A stretch of 54,123 nt of DNA from Desulforegulaceae bacterium (lineage in GTDB: Bacteria > Desulfobacterota > Desulfobacteria > Desulfobacterales > JACKCP01): positions 1 to 54,123 of the forward strand of contig JAVETN010000016.1 of the NCBI GenBank assembly GCA_034006035.1, in the 5' to 3' direction. The position numbers and the translations under genes are program-made. Numbering within the stretch: the stretch's first letter is position 1; every line of letters starts with the position of its first letter. Positions 26,291 through 36,728 of this stretch are shown in pieces. The notes below the pieces were generated by a model. It was not told where the DNA came from and made no database searches. It saw only the letters and a program-made list of their open reading frames with translations.

Positions 26291-27427
26291 TTAAAAACTG
26301 TCTCTTTGCTTTTTCAGCTCTTTTTCCAGACGTATTCTATCTTCTGCTTCTGCATTTACCTCTTTTATAAGCTCCCACTTAGCATCATAAGATTGGGGTA
26401 TTTCCCCTGGTTCTTCAATCCCGTAATCAACAGAGCGTTTAAGACACAAACTGCATAAATCATTTAAAAGATAATCTTTTTGTCTAAATTTTTTATATTC
26501 TTTTTTGTTCCAGATTGCTGTTAAGCTTTCATTGTAAACATTCCCAAAACTTTTATTTACAAGCTCCTTTTTAACCCCTCTTTCGTAAATATAACAACCT
26601 CTTGCAACTGGAACCCCAAGAAAAACACAGGGAAAAACACTTCCATCTGAACCTATAAACAAGGTTGTTTTTATATTTTCACTGCATTCTTCTTTTAGGA
26701 AAAAAGGGGAAACCAAATGACAATGGATATTTTGGCCTGTCTTATCTTTAAAGCATTGAAATCTTGACTTTACAATTTCAAACTCCTGTTCAGTATCTGC
26801 AAGGAATGCTTCTTTTTCCATTTCTTTTGTGCAACATAAAGAAACAGCACTTACAACAATTTGATCAGGATTTAACCTGGCTAAAATTTCGTCAGACAAG
26901 AAAAAACTCTCAACACTAGATTTAAAAACAATATTTGCCAAATGTATTTTGGGCAGCTTAGAATTTCTTTTCTTTTTCAAGATTTTAATTTTTTCAATTA
27001 ATTCTGAAATCTTGGAAAAACTGGTTTTTTTTCTGACAAAATCATTTTCAAATTCACTTAAGCCAGCAGTTGAAAATGCAAGATAATCAAGTTTTAGATC
27101 CACAAGAGCTTCAAGGGTTTCATCGGTTAAAAGAGTTCCATTGGTTGTAGTTCCAGCTTTAAATCCCTTTGATTTTATTTTTTTTAAAATCTTTAAAAAA
27201 TCAGGATTTAAAAAAGGCTCTCCCCAGCCCTGAAGATGAATATAGGTTTTTGGGGAAAGCTCAGCTAAAATTGAATCAATGGCTTTTTCATCAATAAAAT
27301 TATTTCTGATTTTATTTTTAAACAAAGTCTGGGGACAATAACTGCAGGATGCATTGCATATAGAACTTACCTCAATTTGAACCCAGTCAAGCTTTGGCTG
27401 AAAAAAAATCTTTTTAAAAAAATTCAC
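26291..27427 (-). CDS. radical SAM protein with SPASM-like C-terminal domain
   Basis: A 378-residue radical SAM enzyme with the cluster motif C24-x3-C28-x2-C31 (CNASCSYC) and a C-terminal cysteine cluster (CVFLGVPVARGC, then CSLC) expected to hold auxiliary [4Fe-4S] clusters. SPASM proteins modify peptides or act in cofactor assembly; no small peptide substrate gene is seen nearby, so the function is unknown. The start is GTG at 27425-27427 with GGAGGG ahead. It is third in a possible operon after the diguanylate cyclase and phosphofructokinase genes, 40 bases downstream of the latter. Confidence 0.75.
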   Translation of the reverse strand: MNFFKKIFFQPKLDWVQIEVSSICNASCSYCPQTLFKNKIRNNFIDEKAIDSILAELSPKTYIHLQGWGEPFLNPDFLKILKKIKSKGFKAGTTTNGTLLTDETLEALVDLKLDYLAFSTAGLSEFENDFVRKKTSFSKISELIEKIKILKKKRNSKLPKIHLANIVFKSSVESFFLSDEILARLNPDQIVVSAVSLCCTKEMEKEAFLADTEQEFEIVKSRFQCFKDKTGQNIHCHLVSPFFLKEECSENIKTTLFIGSDGSVFPCVFLGVPVARGCYIYERGVKKELVNKSFGNVYNESLTAIWNKKEYKKFRQKDYLLNDLCSLCLKRSVDYGIEEPGEIPQSYDAKWELIKEVNAEAEDRIRLEKELKKQRDSF

Positions 27428-27467
27428 AAACCCTCCTTAAAAAATGGCGAATCCCGCCATTTTACAA

Positions 27468-29486
27468 CTATGAGTTAAGGGATAAAATCATTGGAGGAAT
27501 ATGACTTTTGTCTTCAGATAATAAATCTAAATCCGGTTCTCTTGTTTTATCTTCACCGGGATAAATCCCAAGCCATTCATCACGCATTGACTTAAGCTTT
27601 TTAAATGCCCGGGAATCTAAATCAACAACAGCTTTTTCTATGACCAGATCAAGCTTGCCTTTTCTTTCCTCAAGATGCATTAAAGGTGCGATTGGAATTC
27701 CTCCAGGTTCCCAGCTGGAAAAATCTTTTTCAAGGTTTCTCACACAAGCCATATACCCGGTGCATCCGCTCAAAGCGAGAAAAAAAGTTGTTGCTCCAAG
27801 ATTATATGTATAATTTGAATCAAAAGCTGTGGGGTCAGAACCTCTTCCGTCATATCCATAAAAATGAGTCTGCATTTTGAACTTAGGAATTGTTTTTTCA
27901 AAAATCTTTGAAACAGTTTTGGGAGGTTCTTCATCTTTTAAAATAAGATTTGCATTAACAAGAGCCTGTCTTAAAGTTTTTCTAGAAATTATATCCTTTT
28001 TCCTCAAAAGGAATAAATCATAAAAACTGTTTTCAAAAATAACTTTTGCATAGCGTTCAGGATCAAGTCCTGCTTCTTTCATTTTTTTTAAATACCAGTT
28101 TTTTTCAACTCCAAGCCTGTAAACTCCTCTATCCTTTAAAATTTTAAGGTAATCTCTAACAAGCTCCATTAAAACCCTGTCTGTTTCCACCTGGGAAAAC
28201 TGGAAATTACCATGGTTATCCCTTTCGGTTAAAAGACCTTCCTTAAAAAAATCGGGAATATCATTAAAAAGATCATCATCCCTTGAAGTCCAGACAGTTA
28301 TCAAATTTTCCTCCTGAGCCTGTCTTGCCATTCTTCTAAGATAATCAAGCTTTGAATCAAGGGAATTAAAATCGGTGTGAAAGCTATTGTCATGGGTTTT
28401 GTTATATTCAGAAATAAGAGAGCTGAGCTTTATTATAAAAGTTTGAATTTCATTAATAAATTCAAGAAGCCCTTCCGGGATAACAAGAACTCCATAATTT
28501 TTCCCCATTTCAGCTCTTTTTACAATAAGATCACAAACTACTCTTGAAAGATGACGAAGAGTCATTCCAAAAGCTGAATAGTCCATTTCTTTTCCCTTTG
28601 ACTTTTCAATCTTTGACTGATCAACATAATCAGCCAACTCTTCCCCTATGAGAACCATATTGGGCTGGGTCTGAAGACCTACTTCAAGTGCAAGATGGCT
28701 GGCAACCCTTCCCATAACCTTGCAGATATGCCAATATTTTACATCTGAAGCAGCATCTGTCTGAAGCCCTCTGATATTTGAGGCAAAAGAGCTTGCTGCA
28801 GAATGAAACCCAAATGAAATAGGACACAAAACCTTTCCATTGACATCTTTAATCTGAATATCCCCATCAATGGTTTTAGGAACTCCAAGTACCTGAATAC
28901 TCTGATTGTAAAAAGACTGGGCAAGAAAAGCAGCATTGGTGTTTGAATCATCTCCCCCGATAATCACAAGGGTATCCAGTCCCAGTTCTTTGCAATTTTT
29001 AAGGCATTTTTCTTTTTTGTCTTCTGTGTCTATTTTTGTGCGGCCTGTTTTAAGCATGGAAAAGCCGCCTTTGTTTCTATACTTGTCTACAATTTCAGAG
29101 TCTATCTCAATATAACTGCCTTCAACTATTCCCTCAGGCCCCCCTAAAAAACCTATAATTGTATTTTCAGGGTTTGCTTCTTTGGCAAAATCATAAAGTC
29201 CTGCTATTACATTGTGCCCCCCTGGAGCAGGTCCTCCTGAAAAAACCACCCCTATTCGTTTTTTAAGGGATTTGTCGATTTTACTGCCCTTTTTTTCTTT
29301 ATTAAAAGACAAAAATCTGTTTTTACAAAGATCAGGAAGAAGCTTTGCAGCTTCAGGATGAATGTCAAAATCAATAGAAAGATCTTTTTCAATATAAAGA
29401 TCTTTGTTTTCATATACCAAGCATCTTGGCGGATTGTAATTGCACCTGGTTTTTAAAAACCCGGATTCCTCATTTTTATCCTGCAT
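27468..29486 (-). CDS. pfp: pyrophosphate-dependent 6-phosphofructokinase (long type)
   Basis: The enzyme interconverts fructose 6-phosphate and fructose 1,6-bisphosphate using pyrophosphate. PPi specificity is shown by GGDD at 177-180 (ATP enzymes have GGDG) and PKTIDGD at 203-209. The GGPAPGGHN phosphate loop is at 84-92. At 672 residues it is longer than the usual 550-560 residue plant/spirochaete-type PFP, mostly through the C-terminal portion. GGAGG sits four bases before the ATG, 13 bases after the diguanylate cyclase gene. In a sulfate reducer PPi from sulfate activation could be a ready donor; that link is inference. Confidence 0.9.
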   Translation of the reverse strand: MQDKNEESGFLKTRCNYNPPRCLVYENKDLYIEKDLSIDFDIHPEAAKLLPDLCKNRFLSFNKEKKGSKIDKSLKKRIGVVFSGGPAPGGHNVIAGLYDFAKEANPENTIIGFLGGPEGIVEGSYIEIDSEIVDKYRNKGGFSMLKTGRTKIDTEDKKEKCLKNCKELGLDTLVIIGGDDSNTNAAFLAQSFYNQSIQVLGVPKTIDGDIQIKDVNGKVLCPISFGFHSAASSFASNIRGLQTDAASDVKYWHICKVMGRVASHLALEVGLQTQPNMVLIGEELADYVDQSKIEKSKGKEMDYSAFGMTLRHLSRVVCDLIVKRAEMGKNYGVLVIPEGLLEFINEIQTFIIKLSSLISEYNKTHDNSFHTDFNSLDSKLDYLRRMARQAQEENLITVWTSRDDDLFNDIPDFFKEGLLTERDNHGNFQFSQVETDRVLMELVRDYLKILKDRGVYRLGVEKNWYLKKMKEAGLDPERYAKVIFENSFYDLFLLRKKDIISRKTLRQALVNANLILKDEEPPKTVSKIFEKTIPKFKMQTHFYGYDGRGSDPTAFDSNYTYNLGATTFFLALSGCTGYMACVRNLEKDFSSWEPGGIPIAPLMHLEERKGKLDLVIEKAVVDLDSRAFKKLKSMRDEWLGIYPGEDKTREPDLDLLSEDKSHIPPMILSLNS

Positions 29487-29499
29487 TAAACCTCCGTTT

Positions 29500-31101
29500 T
29501 TATTTTACTGAAACCACTTTATTTCTTCCGCTTTCCTTAGCCTCATACATTGCCATATCAAGCCTTGAAAAAAGAGAATCATAACCAGAATCTTCTTCAT
29601 TTATTTCACATACCCCAAGACTTACAGTTATTGTAATTTTTTCTTTTTTATATATAAAGGAAATTTCTTCAATAGTTTTTCTAATTTTTTCAGCTACTTT
29701 TACAGCTCCTTCAAGATCTGTTTCAGGAAGAAGAACTGCAAACTCCTCACCTCCATACCGTGCAAGAAAGTCTACTTCCCTTAAAAGAGGAGTAACTTTT
29801 TTTATTATTTCAGCAAGGCATTTGTCACCTATACCATGACCATAAAGATCATTTATTCTTTTAAAATGATCCACGTCAAATAAAATCATGGAAAACTTTG
29901 TTTTATACCTGAAAAACCTTTCAACCTCTTCTTTTATCCTTTTATCATATGCCCTTCTATTATAAGCACCCGTAAGAGAATCAAGAAGAAGATCCCTTTC
30001 CATTTCTCTGAATTTTTCTTCGGTTTCCAGTACTTCAGCCTTAAAGCTTAAAAGCTCCTCTTGCAACTTCGATATCTTTTGTTCTGTGTGCTCCTGATAT
30101 TTTTTATCTTCTGAATTTTTCCTGTGAATTACAATTTTAATTGTATTTAGCTTGGAAACAACTGCATTTTTAACCTCTTCAAGGCTATTGCTAGCTAAAA
30201 CATTTTCATTCAAATCATTCAAATGATTTTCAAGCATGGACGTAAAGCTGGTGTTTGAATCCTGAATATCCCGGGAATCATCTGTATATGATTTTAAAAG
30301 CTGCTCTTCCACTTCAAGAAGCCTTTTACCGATTTCCTTAATAAATTTTGCAGCTTCTTCCCTGTCATCATTAACAGACTTTAAATAAACTTTTAAAATA
30401 TCCAAAATTTTCGATCTTGCCATAAAAAAATCATCAGCAGAGGAAAGCTCAGAAATTGTTGACCCAAACTCAGTGAGTTCCTCAATAAATTCTTTTCCCA
30501 CAGCAAGATTTAATTTTTCAACAATATCCTTATAGGTTTCTCTCAGGATTTCAACATATTCGCTTCTTTCACTTTCATCCATCCCCTTTGCCTGGGCAAA
30601 TCTGATTTTTTTAAAAAAACTCTTTTTTTCATCTTCCCTTGCACTGTCCTCAATTTCAGTTTTGAGCATAATATTTTTCAAAGTTAACAACTCAGAATCA
30701 AGCACCCCTGCTTCTGAATTGTTTTTTATAAACTTTCTAAATCTTTCAATATGCCCTTTTAAACTTTCAGGACCGGAGAGTTTGGCTAAATCACTTAAAT
30801 ATAAAACAGCTTTTTTAAAAATTTCCTGTTCTCTTCTTCGTTTATCAACAAGTTCCTCATAATCTCTGAAAAACTGGTTTTTTTTACTTTCCAAATCTTC
30901 GTACTTTTCCTGGAGTTCTAAATAGTCTTTTGAAAACTTTCCTGTCTTTCCAATCTTATCTGTAGAAACAAAAAGCTCCTTTTTTAAAAGAAGCTCTTTT
31001 GAAAGATTTCCAATATTCATTTCCACCTTTTTAGAAGCAAGACCTCTGATAACTTCGATTACTGTTTTTGCAATTTCTTCGGCTTTTTGTGAATCACTCA
31101 T
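29500..31101 (-). CDS. diguanylate cyclase with long coiled-coil N-terminus
   Basis: The 533-residue protein makes c-di-GMP from two GTP. The C-terminal GGDEF domain has an intact GGEEF active site at 450-454 and an RxxD inhibitory site (REVD, 441-444) five residues before it, so product inhibition is expected. Residues 1-365 are charged and helical, with no membrane segment, and probably form a coiled-coil or helical bundle sensor; I do not recognise a named input domain. It precedes pfp by 13 bases. A PilZ effector protein is encoded at 46050-46403. Confidence 0.88.
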   Translation of the reverse strand: MSDSQKAEEIAKTVIEVIRGLASKKVEMNIGNLSKELLLKKELFVSTDKIGKTGKFSKDYLELQEKYEDLESKKNQFFRDYEELVDKRRREQEIFKKAVLYLSDLAKLSGPESLKGHIERFRKFIKNNSEAGVLDSELLTLKNIMLKTEIEDSAREDEKKSFFKKIRFAQAKGMDESERSEYVEILRETYKDIVEKLNLAVGKEFIEELTEFGSTISELSSADDFFMARSKILDILKVYLKSVNDDREEAAKFIKEIGKRLLEVEEQLLKSYTDDSRDIQDSNTSFTSMLENHLNDLNENVLASNSLEEVKNAVVSKLNTIKIVIHRKNSEDKKYQEHTEQKISKLQEELLSFKAEVLETEEKFREMERDLLLDSLTGAYNRRAYDKRIKEEVERFFRYKTKFSMILFDVDHFKRINDLYGHGIGDKCLAEIIKKVTPLLREVDFLARYGGEEFAVLLPETDLEGAVKVAEKIRKTIEEISFIYKKEKITITVSLGVCEINEEDSGYDSLFSRLDMAMYEAKESGRNKVVSVK

Positions 31102-31443
31102 ATTTAGAAACCCTGTGTAAAATAATTTGAATTAAAAGGCTTTTGGAGATATTTTGCCCTAAAAACATATTATTATCAACATTGAAGAGCAAGGAAAAGA
31201 AAAACTTAAAAACTGATTGGTTATTGACTTTCATTTAGAACTCAAAAGAACCAAACCCGAACCTAACTATTAAAAAGAATTAATCAAAAATCAATATTTC
31301 CTAAACTACCAAGTCTTCTTTTTATAAATCTAAAAAACCAGACTTATTAATTTTTAATTTATATGGTAAGTATAAACAAAAATTACAACTGAATTTAAAC
31401 AACTTATACAGACTTAAGCCAAACTTAATATGGAGAATAAAAA
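31102..31443. other. 342-base divergent intergenic region
   Basis: The region separates the diguanylate cyclase and the nitroreductase genes and must hold both promoters. It is strongly AT-rich. I see no convincing -35/-10 pair, inverted repeat or RNA structure in it. Confidence 0.5.
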
Positions 31444-31971
31444 ATGTTTTTTGAATTAATAAGAAACAGAAGAAGTGTAAGAGTTTTTAAAAACAAACCT
31501 ATAGAACCTGAAAAAATTGAAGCACTTAAAGAAGCGGCTTTAAGATCCCCTTCTTCAAGGTCTATCAACCCCTGGGAGTTTATTTTTACCACAGATAAAA
31601 ATATCATTGAAAAGCTTTCCAAATCAAAACCCCATGGTTCCTCTTTTTTAAAAACAGCTTCCCTTGCTGTGACAATTATAGCAGATCCTGAAAAATGCGA
31701 TGTCTGGATTGAGGACTCCTCAATTGCCTCAATTTACATTCAGCTTGCCTGTGAATCACTTGATCTTAAAAGCTGCTGGTGCCAAATAAGAAAAAGAGAA
31801 CATAACGAAAATTTAGAGGCAGAAACTTATGTAAAAGATATTTTAAACATCCCAGCAAACTACAGGGTTCTTTCAATTATAGGAGCTGGCTACCCAGACT
31901 CTCTTCCAAAAGGACATGATAATTCCTATGTGAAAAACCAAATACAAAAAATTCATCTGGATAAGTTTTAA
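31444..31971 (+). CDS. nitroreductase-family FMN protein
   Basis: A 175-residue member of the small nitroreductase family. The N-terminal RRSVRVFKNKPIE segment and the SPSSRSINPW stretch near 36-45 are the FMN-binding marks of the family, and the C-terminal IIGAGYPD motif is also present. It would use FMN and NAD(P)H to reduce nitro, quinone or other small compounds; the substrate is not known. A GGAG lies close to the ATG. It stands alone and ends at a clear terminator. Confidence 0.85.
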   Translation: MFFELIRNRRSVRVFKNKPIEPEKIEALKEAALRSPSSRSINPWEFIFTTDKNIIEKLSKSKPHGSSFLKTASLAVTIIADPEKCDVWIEDSSIASIYIQLACESLDLKSCWCQIRKREHNENLEAETYVKDILNIPANYRVLSIIGAGYPDSLPKGHDNSYVKNQIQKIHLDKF

Positions 31972-31977
31972 ACAAAA

Positions 31978-32003
31978 AAAGGGCAGTAAACCTGCCCTTT
32001 TTT
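31978..32003. terminator. bidirectional Rho-independent terminator
   Basis: AAAGGGCAG and CTGCCCTTT form a 9-bp stem with a 5-base TAAAC loop, flanked by A-runs and T-runs. It serves the nitroreductase gene on one side and the decarboxylase gene on the other. Confidence 0.9.
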
Positions 32004-32029
32004 AAATGTAAATTTTGATTTGATAAAAA

Positions 32030-33700
32030 CTAAATCATGGATTCACATTCTTCCTGAAAAATTTCTTCCTGCTCATCAAGAACTTCCCTTAAAATTTCTA
32101 TACTTGTCAAAGGATTCATTAAAACAGCTCTTAAAACAACTATTTCCTCAGAATCTTCCTTTCTTTTCATAGCTGTACGGGATACAAAACTTTTACCTCT
32201 TTCCCTTTGAGTCCTCTGAATATTAAGATTGATCTCATTGAGTTTTTCCTGAATTTTGCTTCTTTGTTCACCGGTTTTGGAAAGGAGCTCACGCTTTACT
32301 TTAGTAGGACAATATCTATATGTGAGGATGTTTAGCTTGGGCGAAGTCACCAACTGAAAATTTTCCCTTTTTCTTATTTCTTCTGCAAATTCAATGGCAA
32401 GCTCAATTCCGTGATCAATAAGCATTCCATAGCCCCTTTTGCCAAGAAGCTCGAAAGCTCCGTGAAGAATAAGTGAGTTAGCTTCCTTGGAACCAGAAAG
32501 AGACTTTATTCCAAGATCAACAGAACCTTTTCTTATTATATAATTTGAATAATAAGCAATGGAATCCATATGTTTTGGATTTTTAAAAAAGACCATTCCA
32601 CAGGTCATGGGCATATAGAACTGTTTGTGGCCATCTATTGTTACTGAATCTGCAAGCTCTATCCCTTTAAGAAGCTTAGCATACTTTTCACTTGTAAGAG
32701 TCGGCCCTCCCCAGGCTGCGTCCACATGAAAATGAATTTTGTTTTCTTTGCAAATGGCCGCCATTTCACACAAAGGATCAATATGACCTGTTTCTGTAGT
32801 GCCTGCAACTCCTACCACTGCAAAAATTTTGGTTTTTTTGTCTTTTTGCAAAGACTGAATTTTTTCCTTTAAGTCATTGATAAGAATAGTTCCATCGCAG
32901 TCAGAAGCAACTCTTATGATATTTGAATTGCCTATTCCAAGAACTCCTCCTGCCTTTATAAGAGAATAATGACCTCTTTGAGAAACTAAAACAACAGCTC
33001 TTTCAATATCGTAAGCTTTGTATGCACTGGGAATTCCCTCCATTTCAATCCCGGAAAACCCTTCCTTTGGACCAAGAGCAGTATTCCTTGCAACCCAAAG
33101 GGCTGTCATATTAGCTGCTGTCCCGCCTTCTGTAAAACAGCCTAAAGTAGTATCAACTGACTGGATATTTTCATCATAAAAATCTTCATCAAAGTCATAA
33201 ATAAGCCTGTGAACCTTAGCTGCAAGCTGTCTTTCTATAACTGAAACGACTTTTGAAGTTTCAAGCTTTACAACATTTTGGTTTAAAGCTGCAACAAGAG
33301 CCTTTAAGATTACCATAAATGAAGGAATTGCAGCTGTCATATGTCCCACAAAATAAGGAGACGATACATTTACAGCATGGGGTGCGATTTCATCAATTAT
33401 TTCTGAAATTACCTCTGTAAGTTTTTTCTGAGGAATATCGGATATTTTAGAATCTTTATAACACAAGGCAAGTTTTTTAAGATCTATGGCTTCTGTAACA
33501 CCGACATGCTCATAAAGAAAATCCTGGAGACCAAATAAAATCTGCTGCATATAAAAAAAAAGTTTTTCCTTATCAGCCTCGGATTCATAACATATAAATT
33601 TACGAACCAGCTTATCCCACTCAGTTGCGGTTTTGCTGAAATTTTTTGCCTGCTTTAAATAATTCACCAAAATTTTGCTCCCACCCAAAAGTTGCTTCAT
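32030..33700 (-). CDS. panP: PLP-dependent aspartate 1-decarboxylase (PanP-like)
   Basis: The 556-residue enzyme belongs to the group II decarboxylases. The PLP lysine is K359 in DGHKQFY and the cofactor Asp is D327 in HVDAAWGG; FTEGGTAANMTALW near 189-202 is also typical. The full length and the long charged C-terminal tail match the Vibrio-type PanP, which makes beta-alanine from aspartate for pantothenate when PanD is absent. A glutamate or other amino acid decarboxylase role is the alternative. It appears monocistronic and has only a weak ribosome binding site. Confidence 0.8.
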   Translation of the reverse strand: MKQLLGGSKILVNYLKQAKNFSKTATEWDKLVRKFICYESEADKEKLFFYMQQILFGLQDFLYEHVGVTEAIDLKKLALCYKDSKISDIPQKKLTEVISEIIDEIAPHAVNVSSPYFVGHMTAAIPSFMVILKALVAALNQNVVKLETSKVVSVIERQLAAKVHRLIYDFDEDFYDENIQSVDTTLGCFTEGGTAANMTALWVARNTALGPKEGFSGIEMEGIPSAYKAYDIERAVVLVSQRGHYSLIKAGGVLGIGNSNIIRVASDCDGTILINDLKEKIQSLQKDKKTKIFAVVGVAGTTETGHIDPLCEMAAICKENKIHFHVDAAWGGPTLTSEKYAKLLKGIELADSVTIDGHKQFYMPMTCGMVFFKNPKHMDSIAYYSNYIIRKGSVDLGIKSLSGSKEANSLILHGAFELLGKRGYGMLIDHGIELAIEFAEEIRKRENFQLVTSPKLNILTYRYCPTKVKRELLSKTGEQRSKIQEKLNEINLNIQRTQRERGKSFVSRTAMKRKEDSEEIVVLRAVLMNPLTSIEILREVLDEQEEIFQEECESMI

Positions 33701-34052
33701 TACTCAGACCGAATTAATTAAGCACTAATTTAAAAAAAACACAATATAAAACCTTGAGATTTTTTAAGCTTTGCTAAATCAAAAAAACAATTCACCTAAA
33801 AAACCCAAATAAAACCTAAGATAATCAACCTCCAGCCCCTGGCAATCTTTATAAACTCTTAATATCCGATTTTATTTACCCCTTCACCTCCATTAACTTG
33901 ACATAAGCTGATTATCATTCTATTAAATTTAGGTTATACAAATAATAATAAAAAATTTAGTCTAACCTTAAAAACCTTATCATCAGGCTTAACCGGGGTA
34001 AATTTTTTTACGATTAATATTTTTGTAATCCAAAACTTTTCGGGCTGAACAA
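33701..34052. other. 352-base divergent intergenic region
   Basis: The gap between panP-like and the GerMN gene is AT-rich and contains one good sigma-70-type promoter for the plus strand at 33898-33926. No other structure was found. Confidence 0.5.
33898..33926 (+). promoter_or_regulatory. sigma-70-type promoter for the GerMN/EF-G operon
   Basis: A perfect TTGACA (33898-33903) is followed after 17 bases by TATTAA (33921-33926). The same TTGACA-17-TATTAA arrangement is found upstream of dsrC, so it may be a good promoter form in this organism. The leader would be about 120 bases. Confidence 0.5.
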
Positions 34053-34616
34053 ATGAAACTCTCAAAAAAAACAATTATTATTTTACTCCTGATTCTTTTA
34101 ACAATAAGCACTGCTTTTATTTTACTAAAAAAAGACAAAGGTTTAGAACAGAAAAAAACCTATAAAATCGATCTTCCTGATAAACAAATTCGAGGCAAAG
34201 AAGTGTTTTTATATTTCACCAATTCTGAAAATTCAGCACTTAAAGCTGAAAAACACAGGGTTGAGTTTAATTCTGATACCAGAAAATTTGCCCAGGAACT
34301 AATTGAAACTTTGTTAAAAGGCCCTTCCGATTCAAGCCTTATGAGTGCAATGCCTGAAGGAACCAAACTTTTATCATTATATATTCAAGACAATCTTGTG
34401 GCTGTAATTGACTTTTCAGAAGAAATTAGACAAAATCATCCCGGCGGAAGCCAGGCAGAGATATTGACAATATATTCCATAGTCAATACCCTCACCTTAA
34501 ACATAGAAGAAGTTAAAGAAATTAAAATTTTAATAAACGGAAATGAAGCTGAAACCCTTGCGGGTCATATAGCTTTAAGTTTTCCACTAAAAGAGAATTT
34601 GGCAATAGTAAAATGA
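34053..34616 (+). CDS. GerMN-domain envelope protein
   Basis: A 187-residue protein with one N-terminal membrane anchor (about 7-25) and a periplasmic GerMN domain (about 48-185). Visible features are YFTNSENS, the ETLLKGPSD segment, and the [11 protein letters not shown] and [11 protein letters not shown] stretches. GerMN domains occur in Bacillus GerM and in many non-spore-formers, where they probably bind a cell-wall-related ligand. The stop overlaps the EF-G start by four bases (ATGA). No spore genes are nearby, and a link between the two products is not known. Confidence 0.75.
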   Translation: MKLSKKTIIILLLILLTISTAFILLKKDKGLEQKKTYKIDLPDKQIRGKEVFLYFTNSENSALKAEKHRVEFNSDTRKFAQELIETLLKGPSDSSLMSAMPEGTKLLSLYIQDNLVAVIDFSEEIRQNHPGGSQAEILTIYSIVNTLTLNIEEVKEIKILINGNEAETLAGHIALSFPLKENLAIVK

Positions 34617-36655
34617 GCAAACAGCAAAAAAACATAGAAAATTTCCGTAATATCGGAATTATGGCACATATTGATGCCGGTAAGACAACAGTTTCAGAAA
34701 GAATTTTATATTATACAGGCCGCTCCCATAAAATAGGGGAAGTTCATGACGGTGAAGCTGTAATGGACTGGATGGAAGATGAACAGCAAAGAGGGATAAC
34801 AATCTCCTCGGCTGTTACCACCTGTGATTGGAAAAACCACCAGATTCAGCTTATAGATACTCCTGGTCATGTTGACTTTACCATTGAAGTTGAAAGAGCA
34901 CTAAGGGTGCTTGACGGAGCAGTTGCAGTTTTTTGCGGGGTTGGAGGAGTTGAACCCCAGTCTGAAACAGTATGGAGACAAGGCGATAGGTACAAAGTTC
35001 CAAAACTTGCATTTATAAATAAAATGGACAGGGTTGGAGCAAATTTTTTAGGCGCTGTCGAAATGATGAAGGATAAGCTAGGTGCAAATCCTGTTATAAT
35101 GCAGCTTCCTGTGGGAAGTGAAAATAATTTCGACGGAGTTATAGACCTCCTTAAAATGAAAAAAATAGAATGGAGCTCTGATGAAATAACAGCAGAGTTC
35201 TATGAAACGAAGATCCCAGACCATATGGAAGAAGAAGCTTTAAAATACAGGGAAGAACTAATTGAAAAGGCTGCTGACTTTGATGATGAAATTATGGAAA
35301 AATTTTTATCTGAAGAAGAAATTTCCTCAGAATCCATTTCAAAAGCAATAAGAAAAGCTACAATAAGCCTTGAACTTGTTCCTGTTTTTTGCGGTTCAGC
35401 TCTTAAAAACAAAGGAATTCAGCCTTTGCTTGATGCTGTAATCGACTATCTTCCAGATCCTGTTGAAGTTGAGCAAACAGGGGGGATTGATCCTGAAACA
35501 AAAGAAATCAAAAAATTTGAACCAAAGGAAAAATCTCCTCTTTCAGCCTTAGTTTTCAAAGTATCATATATAGATGGAAGAAAGCTTTCCTTTGCAAGAG
35601 TTTATTCAGGAAAACTAGAAGCAGGAAAGGAAATTTACAATCCCTTTCTTAATAAAAAAGAAAGAATTTCAAGGCTTCTTTTGATGCACGCCAACAAAAG
35701 AACAAGAATTGACTCAGCAGGGCCAGGAAGTATAATTGGAGTTGTAGGCCCTAAATTCTCTTCTACAGGAGATACTCTTTGCAGTGAAGAAAACAAAATT
35801 CTTCTTGAACGGATTGACTCCTATGAACCAGTTATTTCAATAGCAATAGAACCAAAAACCCATGGAGATCAAGACAAGCTTTATGAAGTGGTTGAAAAGT
35901 TTGTTTTTGAAGACCCTACCCTTAAAACAAAAACAGATGAAGACACAGGTCAGATAATTTTATCAGGGATGGGAGAGCTCCATTTAGATATTATTATAAG
36001 AAGGATGATGAGAGAGTTTCATACTGAAGTAAGTGTGGGAAAACCCCAGGTTGTTTACAGGGAAGCCATTGCAAAAGCTGTTATGGAAAAAGCTGTTTTT
36101 GACAGAGAAATAAACAATGTAAATCATTATGCTGAAGTTGAAATCAGGGTTTCCCCTCTTCAAAGGGGAGCTGGTAACAGATTTGAGTCAAAAATAAAAC
36201 TTGAAGATGAAAAACTCCAGTCTTTTGTAGTTGAGCATATAGAGCAGGCTCTTACCCAGGCTCTTGGAAGCGGGGCTTTAATGGGATATCCTGTTGCAGA
36301 CACTTTAGTTGAATTAAGACAATTTAAGGGAAAAGATGAGTTCCCCACAATAATTTCGTTAAAAGCAGCCTCTTCAATGGCCCTAAGAAATGCTCTTTCA
36401 AATGCAGAGCCTTTTCTTTTAGAACCTATAATGGACGTTGAAATTTTTGTACCTGAAGAATTTATGGGGGATGTAATAGGGAACTTAAATTCAAGAGGCG
36501 GAAAAATTGAAGCTATAAATCCAAAAGCAGGAATTCAGGAAATAATGGCAAAAGCTCCTCTTTCTTCACTTTTTGGATATTCAACTGATTTAAGATCCTC
36601 TTCCCAGGGAAGAGCTACATTTACAATGAAATTTTCACATTTTGATAAAATTTAA
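34613..36655 (+). CDS. fusA: elongation factor G paralog
   Basis: The 680-residue GTPase catalyses ribosomal translocation or ribosome recycling. It has the P-loop AHIDAGKT at about 17-24, the switch segment RGITI, DTPGH, NKMDR and a GSA motif in G5, then domains II-V ending in the usual beta-rich C-terminus. The [10 protein letters not shown] stretch before RGITI is family standard. It is not next to rpsL, rpsG or tuf, so it is likely one of two paralogs of the kind reported in spirochaetes, planctomycetes and deltaproteobacteria. Which role, translocation or recycling, cannot be told here. Confidence 0.9.
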   Translation: MSKQQKNIENFRNIGIMAHIDAGKTTVSERILYYTGRSHKIGEVHDGEAVMDWMEDEQQRGITISSAVTTCDWKNHQIQLIDTPGHVDFTIEVERALRVLDGAVAVFCGVGGVEPQSETVWRQGDRYKVPKLAFINKMDRVGANFLGAVEMMKDKLGANPVIMQLPVGSENNFDGVIDLLKMKKIEWSSDEITAEFYETKIPDHMEEEALKYREELIEKAADFDDEIMEKFLSEEEISSESISKAIRKATISLELVPVFCGSALKNKGIQPLLDAVIDYLPDPVEVEQTGGIDPETKEIKKFEPKEKSPLSALVFKVSYIDGRKLSFARVYSGKLEAGKEIYNPFLNKKERISRLLLMHANKRTRIDSAGPGSIIGVVGPKFSSTGDTLCSEENKILLERIDSYEPVISIAIEPKTHGDQDKLYEVVEKFVFEDPTLKTKTDEDTGQIILSGMGELHLDIIIRRMMREFHTEVSVGKPQVVYREAIAKAVMEKAVFDREINNVNHYAEVEIRVSPLQRGAGNRFESKIKLEDEKLQSFVVEHIEQALTQALGSGALMGYPVADTLVELRQFKGKDEFPTIISLKAASSMALRNALSNAEPFLLEPIMDVEIFVPEEFMGDVIGNLNSRGGKIEAINPKAGIQEIMAKAPLSSLFGYSTDLRSSSQGRATFTMKFSHFDKI

Positions 36656-36674
36656 ATTATTATTGCCATCTGGG

Positions 36675-36694
36675 GGGCGGACTATTATCCGCCC
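36675..36694 (+). terminator. hairpin after EF-G gene
   Basis: GGGCGGA and TCCGCCC form a perfect 7-bp GC-rich stem with a CTATTA loop 20 bases after the stop. No T-run follows, so it could pause or stabilise rather than terminate. Confidence 0.5.
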
Positions 36695-36728
36695 ACTCAA
36701 ATATCCGCAATTTCAAATTATTTAGAAA

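Noticed and set aside
33904..33925. TGATTATCATT-like sequences here and near 49016, resembling Fur half sites
   Set aside because: Neither matches the 7-1-7 Fur dyad well, and the neighbouring genes are not iron related.
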